A DNA stretch of 61,403 bases, taken from NCBI GenBank assembly GCA_016932575.1, contig JAFGCO010000027.1:1-61403 (forward strand). The letters are read 5' to 3'. The notes under the pieces were generated by a model that had not been told where the DNA came from, ran no database searches, and worked only from the letters and a program-made list of their open reading frames with translations. The position numbers were made by a program, and so were the translations under genes. Source of the DNA: a bacterium (GTDB lineage: Bacteria > Zhuqueibacterota > QNDG01 > JAFGCO01). This document shows, in pieces, positions 16,464 through 25,617 of this stretch; within the stretch, counting starts at the first letter, position 1, and each line of letters starts with the position of its first letter.

Positions 16464-17734
16464 TCCGATTTATCATCAAAGGACTGATCCGGGACCGGCA
16501 TCGCAGCCTGTTCCCCATGATCACAGTCACCATGGGCGTGGCACTGACTGTGGTCGCCCATTGCTGGGTCAACGGTATAATAGGAGACTTTATCGATTAC
16601 AACGCCCGCTATGCCACCGGCCATGCCAAAGTCGTGACCCGGGCATATGCTGAAAATCTGGATCAATCTCCCAATGACCTGGCTCTGCTCGATGTCGATC
16701 AGTGGATGGACACACTCAGCCATCGATATCCGGATTTGGACTGGGTGGCCCGGATTAAATTTGGAGGCATTCTTGATGCGCCGGACAGTCTTGGAGAAAC
16801 CCGGGCTCAGGGGCCTGCTTTCGGCTTTGGTATTAATCTGCTTTCAAAAAACAGCCGGGAAATTGAACGAATGGGCATTCGTGACGGATTGATCCGGGGC
16901 CGGTTACCGCAAGATTCGGGTGAAGTCCTGATCAGTGAATCCTTCGCGAGACGGCTGGAGGTATCGCCGGGGGATACCGTTACCCTGCTTGGAGCAACCA
17001 TGTACGGCGCCATGTCCGTGCATAATTTTCGTATTTCCGGAACCGTTACTTTTGGCGTCAAGCTTCTGGACCGTGGCGCGCTCATTGCAGATATTAAGGA
17101 AATCAGGAAAGCATTGGATATGGAAAACGCAGCCGGAGAGCTTCTCGGCATTGCCAAAGACCACCATTACGATGACGATCAAATGAATCAAATCAAATCC
17201 GATTTCAACCGGCATTTTTCTGAAAGCCAGGACGAATTTTCTCCGGTCATGCTCTCCCTGGCCGAACAAAATGACCTTGCCAGCATGCTTGAATATATAC
17301 AAAGCATGGTCACAATTATGATATTTGTTTTTGTTCTGGCCATGTGCATTGTTTTGTGGAATGCCGGCCTGATCGGCGGACTGCGCCGCTATGGAGAAAT
17401 TGGTGTGCGGCTGGCAATCGGAGAAAACAAGGGGCATCTTTATCGGGCTATGATTCTGGAGTCTGCATCCATTGGGTTTTTTGGCTCGATACTCGGGACA
17501 ATAGCGGGTTTGGGCATCGCCTGGTATTTGCAGACGTATGGCATCAATATCGGAGATTTAATGGAAAATGCCACCATGATGATGCCCAACACATTTCGGG
17601 CCGGCATCACGCCGCCTGCCTATTTTATAGGCATCATTCCCGGCCTGATTGCAACCGTTCTGGGTACATCCCTGTCCGGTATCGGGATTTATCGCCGGCA
17701 GACCGCCTCACTGTTTAAGGAACTCGAAGCCTAA
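16460..17734 (+). CDS. FtsX/MacB-type ABC permease, second of pair
   Basis: 424 residues with the same layout as its neighbour: N-terminal helix near residues 17-40, periplasmic domain to about 275, and three C-terminal helices (about 282-305, 325-355 and 380-405). RRYGEIGVRLAIGENKGHLY is the conserved cytoplasmic coupling-helix region of FtsX permeases. Two different permeases beside one ATPase suggest a heterodimeric transporter of LolCDE type. The ATGA overlap with the preceding gene indicates tight coupling. Substrate unknown; the LolA-like gene downstream suggests a lipid-linked cargo. Confidence 0.9.
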   Translation: MIRFIIKGLIRDRHRSLFPMITVTMGVALTVVAHCWVNGIIGDFIDYNARYATGHAKVVTRAYAENLDQSPNDLALLDVDQWMDTLSHRYPDLDWVARIKFGGILDAPDSLGETRAQGPAFGFGINLLSKNSREIERMGIRDGLIRGRLPQDSGEVLISESFARRLEVSPGDTVTLLGATMYGAMSVHNFRISGTVTFGVKLLDRGALIADIKEIRKALDMENAAGELLGIAKDHHYDDDQMNQIKSDFNRHFSESQDEFSPVMLSLAEQNDLASMLEYIQSMVTIMIFVFVLAMCIVLWNAGLIGGLRRYGEIGVRLAIGENKGHLYRAMILESASIGFFGSILGTIAGLGIAWYLQTYGINIGDLMENATMMMPNTFRAGITPPAYFIGIIPGLIATVLGTSLSGIGIYRRQTASLFKELEA

Positions 17735-17742
17735 GTGAGGAT

Positions 17743-17932
17743 AAATTCCAAATGACAAAATCCAAAATTAACTGCAAATAATTACCGAGGTTAATTTAAT
17801 AAATCAGTCAATTTAAATAACCGATAAAATATTCTGTTTATCATCCGGATTTTGGAATTTATTTGAAATTTAGATTTTGATATTTGGAATTTTGAATTTA
17901 TTTGTTATTTGTAATTTGTCATCTGAAATTTT
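17743..17932. repeat. AT-rich repeat element with inverted ends (AAATTCCAAAT family)
   Basis: The ends 17743-17761 and 17914-17932 are imperfect inverted copies (AAATTCCAAATGACAAAAT against AATTTGTCATCTGAAATTT), and the right half is built of repeated TTTGGAATTT and ATTTGTTATTT phrases. The same phrase family appears at 521-562 and over several hundred bases at 55811-56658. It separates the permease genes from the LolA-like gene and could form a long hairpin. Confidence 0.6.
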
Positions 17933-18005
17933 TGTAATAGATCACAATCCTTGAAGGCTTAAAAACAATGAACTGAAATATCATTCATCCGTATTGGAGT
18001 CAATC

Positions 18006-18737
18006 ATGAAGCATATCATCATTTATTTTCTCACAACATTGACATTATATGCCCAGTATCCTGACGGGAATGTCCTGCTCGAAAAAATCGACAGGAACAT
18101 GATCAGCAGAAACAAAATTATCATTTCCAGAATGATCATTCACGGCCGCCGGGCGAGCAGGACCATCGAATCCAAATCATGGATTCAAGGCTCGGAAAAA
18201 TCGTTCACCGAATATCTTTCACCGGCCCGGGAAAAGGGCACAAAAATGCTGAAGCTGGATGACGAGCTCTGGACCTACTCCCCCTCCGCTGACCGGTCCA
18301 TCCGGATTTCCGGTCATATGCTTCGCCAGTCTGTCATGGGATCCGACCTGAGCTATGAAGATATGATGGAAGACCCGAAAATGCAAAATTTATACAGCGC
18401 CGGGGTCATTGGTGAAGACACACTCTTAAACCGCTCTTGCTGGATACTGGAACTGCAGGCTAAAGTGCCAGATGTGGCCTACCATTCCCGTAAAATCTGG
18501 GTGGACAAAACACGGTATAATATTTTAAAAGAAGAACGATTCGCAAAAAGCGGTAAACTGCTGAAGACCACAGATATTCTTGAAATCATGCAGGCGGATG
18601 ACCGCTGGGTAGCCAAACGTATTATATTTAAAGATGCCTTGAAACAGGGCCGGGGTACGGAGTTTATTTTGGAATCGATTGAATTTGATGCCCATATTCC
18701 TGATTATATTTTTTCAAAGGCAGCATTAAGAAAGTAA
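18006..18737 (+). CDS. LolA-like outer-membrane lipoprotein-sorting protein
   Basis: 243 residues from the ATG at 18006, chosen because GGAG lies 6 nt upstream; an in-frame TTG 12 nt earlier overlaps that site. A signal peptide (MKHIIIYFLTTLTLYAQ) is followed by a domain of the PF17131 LolA-like type, with SWIQGSEKSFTEYLSPAREK, GTKMLKLDDELWTYSPS, RQSVMGSDLSYEDMM and the late strand RKIWVDKTRYNILKEE. Members bind acylated cargo in the periplasm. It follows the two-permease ABC genes and completes a plausible inner-membrane-to-outer-membrane route. The 271-nt gap from the permease gene is filled mainly by a repeat. Confidence 0.88.
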   Translation: MKHIIIYFLTTLTLYAQYPDGNVLLEKIDRNMISRNKIIISRMIIHGRRASRTIESKSWIQGSEKSFTEYLSPAREKGTKMLKLDDELWTYSPSADRSIRISGHMLRQSVMGSDLSYEDMMEDPKMQNLYSAGVIGEDTLLNRSCWILELQAKVPDVAYHSRKIWVDKTRYNILKEERFAKSGKLLKTTDILEIMQADDRWVAKRIIFKDALKQGRGTEFILESIEFDAHIPDYIFSKAALRK

Positions 18738-19009
18738 ATATATATCGGACAATACGTTTTGTTGTTTTTGAATATGTGCGAATTTGACTCATGAACAGGC
18801 CACCGCCTGCAAAACTGACCTAACCTGAAATCTGACATGAATGACAATGATTATTAAAATATTTCATTCTATCATGCCTTGATGTCCTTCTGACTCCGTG
18901 GCAAGCCTCGAGTTGTCCGCAATTTGAATTAGTATCGTTTTATTCTGCGCTTGCGAATCATCCATTTATTCTGTATAATATTATTTTTTAACGTAAAGGA
19001 ATCTCAACT

Positions 19010-22000
19010 CTGCAAAAATACGGACAAACATGGTGGGGCCGGGCATGGCTCAATGCACTTTCGGATATTGATCACAGCAACCGGCTGCCCAGAGGTAAAG
19101 CGTACGCAAGGGCCGGAGCCGTAAAAAGCATACAAATTCAAGGCAACCGAATCAGCGCCCAAGTGCAGGGAAGGCGGCGTTTTCCATATCAGACAGACAT
19201 TACCGTCCCGCCTTTCACAAAATCTCAAAAAACCATTCTCACCCGGAAAATCACGGCAAACACCCTGCTGCTTACCCGGCTTTTAAACCGGGAACTGCCG
19301 CCGGAATTGAACGACATTGCAAAGCAGAAAAGTATCCGGATTTTTCCTGAATCCTGGGATGATCTGGACATGTCCTGTAATTGTCCGGACTGGGCCGTAC
19401 CATGCAAACACCTGGCGGCTGTCATCTATATAATCGCAAATGAGATTGATAAAGATCCCTTCCTGATTTTCGCATTGCACGACTATCCGCTGATACAGGC
19501 ATTGGAAGACAAACAGCTGCTCGTAAATCAGGCCGCAAGACTCGATATCCCTAAAATGAAAGACCTGATCCACCCGGAACCGGTTTCGAACACATTTCCT
19601 GAAGTCTCTCTTTCGGATATCGACTATTCTAAAATATCCAATTTAAAAAGCAGGCTGCTGGCATTGTTGTCACCGCGTCCTCTGTTTTTTGAAAAGGATT
19701 TTAAAACCATTCTGAAAACCGTATATACGATCCTGTCCCGTTCGGTATCCGATCAAAAAATTCCTGTTCACGAATCCGTGGCATTTCCGAATGTGTTTTC
19801 GATTTCTGAAGTCATCATCCTCCTGGACGATCGGCTCGTTTTTAAGAGAATGGATTTGAGAAGTCCTGACGCATCCTTCTCTGCCAGCGATCCGGGCATT
19901 TTATTGCATCTTATTGAGAATGTTGAATCCAAACAGCGGGAATGGCTCTATCCGGTCATGGCCGGATTATATGAACTCAGGCTTTTTGTTATGCATTGTC
20001 TGACTATGGGGGCATTTATCCCGCAATTAATTGTGAATGATAATCACCAATATCGTATCCGGTGGATACCCGCCCTTCTCAATGACAGGATTCAATCGTT
20101 ATTTGAGGCACTTGTATCCTCGATTCCGCAATCCGTCATTCAAATTGAAACATCGGCAGCGATACAATATCAGTCCCCCAGGGAACAGGCACTCAGTCTT
20201 TTTTCGCTGTTTACGGATGAATATATCCTTGCATCCAATCTGTACGAGGATCTTCGATGGCGCCATGCAGATTCAAAATCCTCACAAAAAATTCTCGATC
20301 TTTTTTTTGATGGAAGGGCCGTGTATTTCGAGGATTTTCAGGAAAGGGAAATACCACAGACCATTCAACAGTGGATTAATAAACTCTACATTACCCATCG
20401 GGCGTTCGTCCCGCTGATTAAAATTATTCCGGATAACGAAACATTCATCGTCGATCTTTTTATTGAGGACAAAGACCGGACCTGTCAACTGCCTCTGAAA
20501 ATATTTTTAACGGATCCTGCTTATCAGGTATTTAAATATGAAATCCTCCGGGACCTCGATTTGCTGTCCGAACATTTTCCTCAGCTTGCCATCAGTATAC
20601 AAACTCAGGGAAAGCAAAAAATCACATTTCATGCTCACGACTTTCCTCCGATTTTGATAGACGTTCTTCCGGTGATCCGTATGCTGGGAATTCGTATTTT
20701 AATGCCCAAATCTCTAAAAACCTTCATCCGTCCGAAGCTCTCAGTACAGCTAAGAACCAACAAGGATCAAATCAGCGGTTCCTCCATGGACCTGAACGAA
20801 GTGCTGGCATTCGACTGGAAAGTCGCACTGGGTGATGACCTGATCAGCTTTTCAGAATTTCGGGAAGCCGTGCAAAAATCCACAGGCCTTATCAAGATAA
20901 ATGATCAATATGTGCTGATTGATCAGAAAGAAATCGAGCGGCTTCTCCGGCAAATGAAACATCCTCCGGAACTAGATTCTCAGCAGATGCTAAAAACCGC
21001 TTTGACCGAAATTTTTGAAGATGCCCATATCGGCTTAACTCCTGAAGTACGGGACTGGCTGAAAACGATTAGCGATTCTAAGCCGGTTCCAATACCGGAG
21101 GATCTGACTGCCACACTGCGTCCCTATCAAATACGCGGTTTCGAATGGATGATTAAGAATGCGTATCTGGGATTTGGCAGTCTGCTGGCCGATGATATGG
21201 GACTGGGAAAAACCATTCAGGTCTTAACAGCGCTGCTTCATGTTAAAAATCAGGGATTACTTAATGATCGGAAAGCCCTGATCGTGGTTCCCACGACTTT
21301 AATCACCAATTGGGTAAAAGAAATCCGGATGTTCACCCCGGGATTGTCTCCGTTTGTTTATCACGGGCAAAAACGTCAGTTCAAGCCCGGCGCCCACGAC
21401 TGCGTCATTACCTCATATGGTATTTTACGAAATGAATTGAAAACGTTTGAAAAGGAGCACTGGTATATCCTGATATTGGATGAAGCGCAGAATATCAAGA
21501 ATCCCGGTACTGCTCAGACCCGGGCAGCGAAAAAAATCAAGGCAGAAATAAAAATCGCCATGAGCGGCACACCGGTTGAAAACCGCCTGTCCGAATACTG
21601 GAGTATCCTCGATTTCACCAACAAGGGATATCTGGGATCACTCAAACGCTTTAATGACGAATTTGCCAGACCCATCCAGCTGGATCACAATCATGAAAAG
21701 ATTGAAGTATTCAGAAAAATGACCAGCCCCTTTATTCTTCGACGCGTAAAGACGGACAAGAGCATTATTCATGATTTGCCTGAAAAAGTGGAAAACAATC
21801 TGTTCTGCAACCTGACCCGGGACCAGGCCGTGCTTTATCAAAGTACGGTCAATACCCTGATGGAACAGGTGGAGTCTCTTCAGGGCGTGGCCAGGCGCGG
21901 GCTGATTTTTAAACTGATGACAGCTTTGAAGCAGATCTGCAACCATCCTTTCAATTATCTTAAATCCGGAAGCCAGGATCCCGACCGGTCAGGCAAACTG

Positions 22001-22510
22001 TCGCTTCTCTGGAATTTGCTGGAAACCCTGGAGGAAAACCATGAAAAGGTGCTGATTTTCACCCAATACCGGGAAATGGGGAACCTTCTGGCCCGCTTGA
22101 TCCGTGAGCGATACGGCACTGCACCTCTGTTCCTGCATGGGGGTACGCCCCGGAAAAAACGGGATCAAATGGTCGATCAATTTCAGACACAGCGTCATAT
22201 CCGTACATTTATTCTTTCACTCAGGGCCGGAGGAACCGGCCTGAATCTGACAGCCGCTCAGAACGTCGTCCATTACGATCTCTGGTGGAATCCTGCTGTG
22301 GAAAATCAGGCCACAGACCGGGCTTACCGGATTGGCCAGACCAAAAATGTGATGGTATACCGGCTGCTGACAGAGGGCACCTTCGAGGAGCGCATTAACC
22401 AGATGCTGCAGGAGAAAAAATGGCTGGCAGAAACCACAGTAAACAGCGGCGAAACATGGATCGGCGACCTGTCAGACCGGGAACTGCGGGATTTGGTAAT
22501 GCTGGAGTGA
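19010..22510 (+). CDS. SWIM zinc finger / SNF2-family helicase, probable CTG start
   Basis: A Swi2/Snf2-type ATPase with an N-terminal SWIM module. The first usual start codon is GTG at 19163, but the conserved SWIM-family N-terminus (KYGQTWWGRAWLNAL, then DHSNRLPRGKAYARAGAV) is encoded in frame upstream. The frame opens after a stop at 18989 and has no ATG, GTG or TTG before 19163. A CTG at 19010 sits where the family's Met is expected, 9 nt after AAAGGA. From there the protein is 1166 residues. SWIM ligands are Cys123, Cys125, Cys132 and His134. The helicase core follows with DDMGLGKTIQVL (Walker A), ILDEAQNIKN (Walker B), SGTPVENRLSEYW and the motif VI region NQATDRAYRIGQ. Likely role: DNA remodelling; cellular function unknown. 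Confidence 0.88.
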   Translation: MQKYGQTWWGRAWLNALSDIDHSNRLPRGKAYARAGAVKSIQIQGNRISAQVQGRRRFPYQTDITVPPFTKSQKTILTRKITANTLLLTRLLNRELPPELNDIAKQKSIRIFPESWDDLDMSCNCPDWAVPCKHLAAVIYIIANEIDKDPFLIFALHDYPLIQALEDKQLLVNQAARLDIPKMKDLIHPEPVSNTFPEVSLSDIDYSKISNLKSRLLALLSPRPLFFEKDFKTILKTVYTILSRSVSDQKIPVHESVAFPNVFSISEVIILLDDRLVFKRMDLRSPDASFSASDPGILLHLIENVESKQREWLYPVMAGLYELRLFVMHCLTMGAFIPQLIVNDNHQYRIRWIPALLNDRIQSLFEALVSSIPQSVIQIETSAAIQYQSPREQALSLFSLFTDEYILASNLYEDLRWRHADSKSSQKILDLFFDGRAVYFEDFQEREIPQTIQQWINKLYITHRAFVPLIKIIPDNETFIVDLFIEDKDRTCQLPLKIFLTDPAYQVFKYEILRDLDLLSEHFPQLAISIQTQGKQKITFHAHDFPPILIDVLPVIRMLGIRILMPKSLKTFIRPKLSVQLRTNKDQISGSSMDLNEVLAFDWKVALGDDLISFSEFREAVQKSTGLIKINDQYVLIDQKEIERLLRQMKHPPELDSQQMLKTALTEIFEDAHIGLTPEVRDWLKTISDSKPVPIPEDLTATLRPYQIRGFEWMIKNAYLGFGSLLADDMGLGKTIQVLTALLHVKNQGLLNDRKALIVVPTTLITNWVKEIRMFTPGLSPFVYHGQKRQFKPGAHDCVITSYGILRNELKTFEKEHWYILILDEAQNIKNPGTAQTRAAKKIKAEIKIAMSGTPVENRLSEYWSILDFTNKGYLGSLKRFNDEFARPIQLDHNHEKIEVFRKMTSPFILRRVKTDKSIIHDLPEKVENNLFCNLTRDQAVLYQSTVNTLMEQVESLQGVARRGLIFKLMTALKQICNHPFNYLKSGSQDPDRSGKLSLLWNLLETLEENHEKVLIFTQYREMGNLLARLIRERYGTAPLFLHGGTPRKKRDQMVDQFQTQRHIRTFILSLRAGGTGLNLTAAQNVVHYDLWWNPAVENQATDRAYRIGQTKNVMVYRLLTEGTFEERINQMLQEKKWLAETTVNSGETWIGDLSDRELRDLVMLE

Positions 22511-22627
22511 ATTCAGAGCCGGATAGCGACCTGTCGATTCAGAAGGTAACCTTTTTATTTACTGGAATGCGCCATTATTAATAAACGGAATGTCCCAATT
22601 TAAGGTAGACATGGGAGACATACTGAT

Positions 22628-22663
22628 AACGCCGCAGGATATTATGGGATGTCCTGCGGCGTT
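22628..22663 (+). terminator. Strong hairpin downstream of the SNF2 gene
   Basis: AACGCCGCAGGA (22628-22639) and TCCTGCGGCGTT (22652-22663) form a perfect 12-bp stem with a 12-nt loop. No T run follows on either strand, so it may act as a transcript-end stabiliser or an imperfect terminator for the helicase gene, or be part of a mobile-element relic. Confidence 0.4.
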
Positions 22664-22709
22664 AATCATAGAAAATAGATTGAAAAAACGACTTTACATT
22701 TCATCATTT

Positions 22710-22741
22710 AATGTGTATGTTTTTGGCATATCATACACATT
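22710..22741. promoter_or_regulatory. Perfect palindrome upstream of vapB remnant (candidate operator)
   Basis: AATGTGTATG (22710-22719) and CATACACATT (22732-22741) are perfect 10-bp inverted arms separated by 12 nt, ending 13 nt before the ATG of the antitoxin-like stub. VapBC loci commonly carry such palindromes as the VapB binding site for autoregulation. Confidence 0.5.
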
Positions 22742-22754
22742 GAGAGATGATAAA

Positions 22755-22799
22755 ATGCGTAAAAATGTTGTCATTGATGATGCACTCATGGAATATTGA
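22755..22799 (+). pseudogene. Truncated VapB-type antitoxin (first 14 codons)
   Basis: The reading frame encodes only MRKNVVIDDALMEY before a TGA. This closely matches the N-terminus of the VapB antitoxin subfamily (MR.N.VIDD.LM), the ribbon-helix-helix strand that contacts DNA. No continuation of the antitoxin and no PIN-domain toxin follow in 22800-23022. With the operator-like palindrome just upstream, this looks like the left end of a deleted toxin-antitoxin module. The region after it holds GGGGGA-type interspersed repeat sequence (about 22930-22990). Confidence 0.5.
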
Positions 22800-23022
22800 G
22801 CCATACTTAAAACTGGATGTGATTCATGAATAAAATTCATAAAAACAACTACTCATAATCCTCCTGCCGCTTTCACCCTCTTCCCTTGAGGCCTGCCTGT
22901 TTACCCGCCTCTCTTTTTGACGGGCCGGTCCTTTTGAAGGGGGAGATCCAGCGAAGCTGGTGGAGGGGGTTCATCCCACTACCCGATAAAATCAGAAAAA
23001 TAGTGTCACAAAGGAAAACCAT

Positions 23023-23706
23023 ATGATTAAAGAACGAATCATACGCTATCAAGGCAAGAAAATCACTGTGCTTTTTTCCGTGGACCGGTGCACGCATTAT
23101 GCGGCCTGTCTGGAAGGGGCTCCCGAAGTATTTGATTCATCACAACGGCCCTGGGTGATGCCGGATGCCGCATCACCGGATAAAGTCGCCGAAGTCATCA
23201 TCACCTGCCCCACCGGAGCCTTGCATTTCGAACGAAAAGACGGCGGCGCTCAGGAACCGGTGCCTGCGGAAAATACACTCATTGTCGAAACTCACGGACC
23301 GGTCTATTTTCTTGGTGATCTTGAAGTCAGAGACCAGTATGAAAAACTCCTGCTTAAAGATACGCGAATTGCCTTCTGCCGGTGCGGTATGTCAAAAGTG
23401 AAGCCCTTCTGTGACAATACCCATGCCCGTGTGGGATTTGAAGATGCCAAAGAAATAGCTCCTGATCATCCTTCCGTCCCGTCAAAAGAGATACCGAAAG
23501 GCAAAGTTACAGCTGTGCTGATGAAAGATGGTCCGATCAAATTAACCGGTCCGGTGACCATAAAGAATGGTCAAAAAGATATCATTTTTCAGGGAACCAA
23601 AGCCCTGCTTTGCCGGTGCGGCGCCTCAAAGCACATGCCGTTTTGTGACGGCAGCCACCGCAAATCGGATTTTGAATCCGAACTGGGCTGCGTGAAAATA
23701 ATCTGA
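23023..23706 (+). CDS. Divergent 4Fe-4S / double CDGSH iron-sulfur protein
   Basis: 227 residues. The N-terminal part (about 1-72) is a divergent ferredoxin domain of the Fer4_19 type, with Cys23, Cys29 and Cys62 (DRCTHYAAC and ITCPTGAL). Two CDGSH domains follow: CRCGMSKVKPFCDNTH and CRCGASKHMPFCDGSH, each with the three Cys and one His that bind a labile [2Fe-2S] cluster. The first CDGSH has CDNTH instead of CDGSH; the ligands are kept. The role is probably redox or Fe-S transfer in the cytoplasm. It is followed after 6 nt by pabB-C. AAAGGA precedes the start. Confidence 0.9.
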   Translation: MIKERIIRYQGKKITVLFSVDRCTHYAACLEGAPEVFDSSQRPWVMPDAASPDKVAEVIITCPTGALHFERKDGGAQEPVPAENTLIVETHGPVYFLGDLEVRDQYEKLLLKDTRIAFCRCGMSKVKPFCDNTHARVGFEDAKEIAPDHPSVPSKEIPKGKVTAVLMKDGPIKLTGPVTIKNGQKDIIFQGTKALLCRCGASKHMPFCDGSHRKSDFESELGCVKII

Positions 23707-23712
23707 ACTCAC

Positions 23713-25458
23713 ATGGACGTCCTGCTCAATACAAATACCATTTTGCTGCAGCATACCAGGAGCCAGTGGCTTCTGTTCGAAAACCCCCTTACAGTTATTC
23801 AGACAAACACCATAGAAGACATATTGCCTGCTCTCAGAGAAGTGGACAGCCGGGTCAATAAACATCAGGAATTCGCTGCCGGCTTCATCAGTTACGAAGC
23901 AGCCCCCGGTTTTGATCCGGCACTGAAAACCCACTCCCTCCCGGACTTTCCACTCATCTGGTTCGGGTTGTTTCAGAAGCCTCGTATTCTCAATTCGCTT
24001 CCCAAAGGAAAAACTCCCTGCCAGTTGGGGAACTGGCAGCCGGACACGAACCAGGCGTCTTATCAACATGCCTTCGACCACATTCAGTCCTGTCTGGCCG
24101 GCGGGGAATCCTATCAGGTCAATTACACGATTCGCATGAACGCCGCTTTTACAGGCTATCCTTTCGGCCTATTCAGACAGATGACAAAATCGCAGCAAGC
24201 CTTGTATGGTGCATACATTGATTTCGGGGAATATGCCATATGCTCGGCGTCTCCGGAACTTTTCTTTTCTTTGAACAACAACCGGCTCATTTCCCGTCCC
24301 ATGAAAGGGACAACGCCGCGTGGCCGGTTTCTGTCTGAAGACCGATTCATTTCACAGAGGCTTCAGGACTCTCTAAAAAACCGTGCTGAAAATGTCATGA
24401 TTGTGGATATGATGCGCAACGATATGGGACGCATCGCAATCCCAGGCTCGGTTCATGTGCCGCATCTGTTCGATGTGGAAAAATATCCCACAGTCTGGCA
24501 GATGACATCTACCGTGGAATCGCAGACAAAGGCGGACCTGCCGGATATTTTTCAGGCGCTCTTCCCTTGCGCATCCGTCACAGGCGCGCCGAAACCGCGC
24601 ACCATGGAAATCATCCGGGAACTGGAACCAACTCCGAGAAAAATATATACCGGAGCCATCGGGATGATCGGCCCCGGCCGCCGGGCCCGCTTCAATGTGA
24701 CGATACGAACCGTACTGGTAAACCAAAAAACCGGATCGGCCGAATATGGTGTGGGCGGTGGTGTGGTATGGGATTCCACTGCCAAAGAAGAATATCGGGA
24801 ATGCCAGATAAAGGCACGTATCCTTACTGAAAAACGTCCTGATTTTCAACTGCTCGAAAGCCTGCTCTGGACGCCTGAAACCGGATACTATTTACTGGCC
24901 TATCATATACGCCGATTGACCGAATCTGCGGAATATTTTGATTATCCGTTGGATATTGAATCGTTACTGAAACATCTGAACACAAAGATCACCGATTATC
25001 CTCAGAAGCCTCTCAAAGTGCGTCTGCTGCTCAGTTCGGACGGGTCATTTGATATCAGCTTTAAACCGCCTAAACCTTCCCATTCTGTCACAGTCAACTG
25101 TGCAAAAACACCGGTGGATACAGACAATCCTTTTCTCTATCATAAAACCACGCTTCGGGATGTTTATAAACAGGCGCTTTCAGAAAAGGGAGAGGCGGAT
25201 GATGTCATATTATGGAATAATCGGGATGAAATCACCGAATCTTCCTCATCCAATATCGTGATTCAATTCGGTGAAAAACGGCTGACACCGCCTGTTTCTT
25301 GCGGACTTCTGCCCGGCACCCGACGGGCGGAGCTGCTGGATCAGGGGGCAATCAAAGAATCCGTAATTCATAAATCGCAATTATACAAAGCAGACCGGAT
25401 ATTTCTCATCAACTCTGTGCGCCCCTGGCGCGAAGCCGTACTGACAGTCCAATCATAA
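23713..25458 (+). CDS. pabB: Fused aminodeoxychorismate synthase component I / aminodeoxychorismate lyase
   Basis: 581 residues. The first two thirds (about 1-370) is a PabB-type chorismate-utilising enzyme, with GESYQVNYT, SASPELFFS, RPMKGTTPRG (catalytic Lys), ENVMIVDMMRNDMGR and YGVGGGVVWDS. The last third (about 380-581) is a PLP class IV domain resembling PabC, with FQLLESLLW at the start and ITESSSSNIVIQFG and GLLPGTRRAELL near the end. Together these convert chorismate plus ammonia to 4-aminobenzoate for folate. The glutamine amidotransferase PabA is not in the window. PabB-PabC fusions are known in other bacteria. No clear ribosome site precedes the ATG, suggesting coupling to the upstream gene. 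Confidence 0.92.
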   Translation: MDVLLNTNTILLQHTRSQWLLFENPLTVIQTNTIEDILPALREVDSRVNKHQEFAAGFISYEAAPGFDPALKTHSLPDFPLIWFGLFQKPRILNSLPKGKTPCQLGNWQPDTNQASYQHAFDHIQSCLAGGESYQVNYTIRMNAAFTGYPFGLFRQMTKSQQALYGAYIDFGEYAICSASPELFFSLNNNRLISRPMKGTTPRGRFLSEDRFISQRLQDSLKNRAENVMIVDMMRNDMGRIAIPGSVHVPHLFDVEKYPTVWQMTSTVESQTKADLPDIFQALFPCASVTGAPKPRTMEIIRELEPTPRKIYTGAIGMIGPGRRARFNVTIRTVLVNQKTGSAEYGVGGGVVWDSTAKEEYRECQIKARILTEKRPDFQLLESLLWTPETGYYLLAYHIRRLTESAEYFDYPLDIESLLKHLNTKITDYPQKPLKVRLLLSSDGSFDISFKPPKPSHSVTVNCAKTPVDTDNPFLYHKTTLRDVYKQALSEKGEADDVILWNNRDEITESSSSNIVIQFGEKRLTPPVSCGLLPGTRRAELLDQGAIKESVIHKSQLYKADRIFLINSVRPWREAVLTVQS

Positions 25459-25474
25459 ATCCTGATTCAACAAA

Positions 25475-25568
25475 TCCCCCTTGTCAGGGGGACTTGCGCT
25501 GATTGACCATGAAATAACTGAGCCGGCAAACAGCAGGAGATTTATCTTTATCCCCCTGATAAGGGGGA
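25475..25568. repeat. Pair of TCCCCCT-AGGGGGA stem-loops between convergent genes
   Basis: Two 18-nt hairpins occur at 25475-25492 (loop TGTC) and 25551-25568 (loop GATA), each with perfect TCCCCCT/AGGGGGA arms. They lie between convergent pabB and the 25618 gene and may serve as a bidirectional transcript end. A degenerate third copy is near 27803-27818, and related GGGGGA phrases are at about 22937-22977. Confidence 0.6.
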
Positions 25569-25617
25569 CCCATGAAATGGAAGGGGGTTTGATCCCGTTA
25601 TCAATTCCAGGAACCGC

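Noticed and set aside
22590-22754. Longer frame extending the VapB-like stub upstream
   Set aside because: The upstream part runs through two inverted repeats and has no ribosome site; only the last 14 codons look like a protein.
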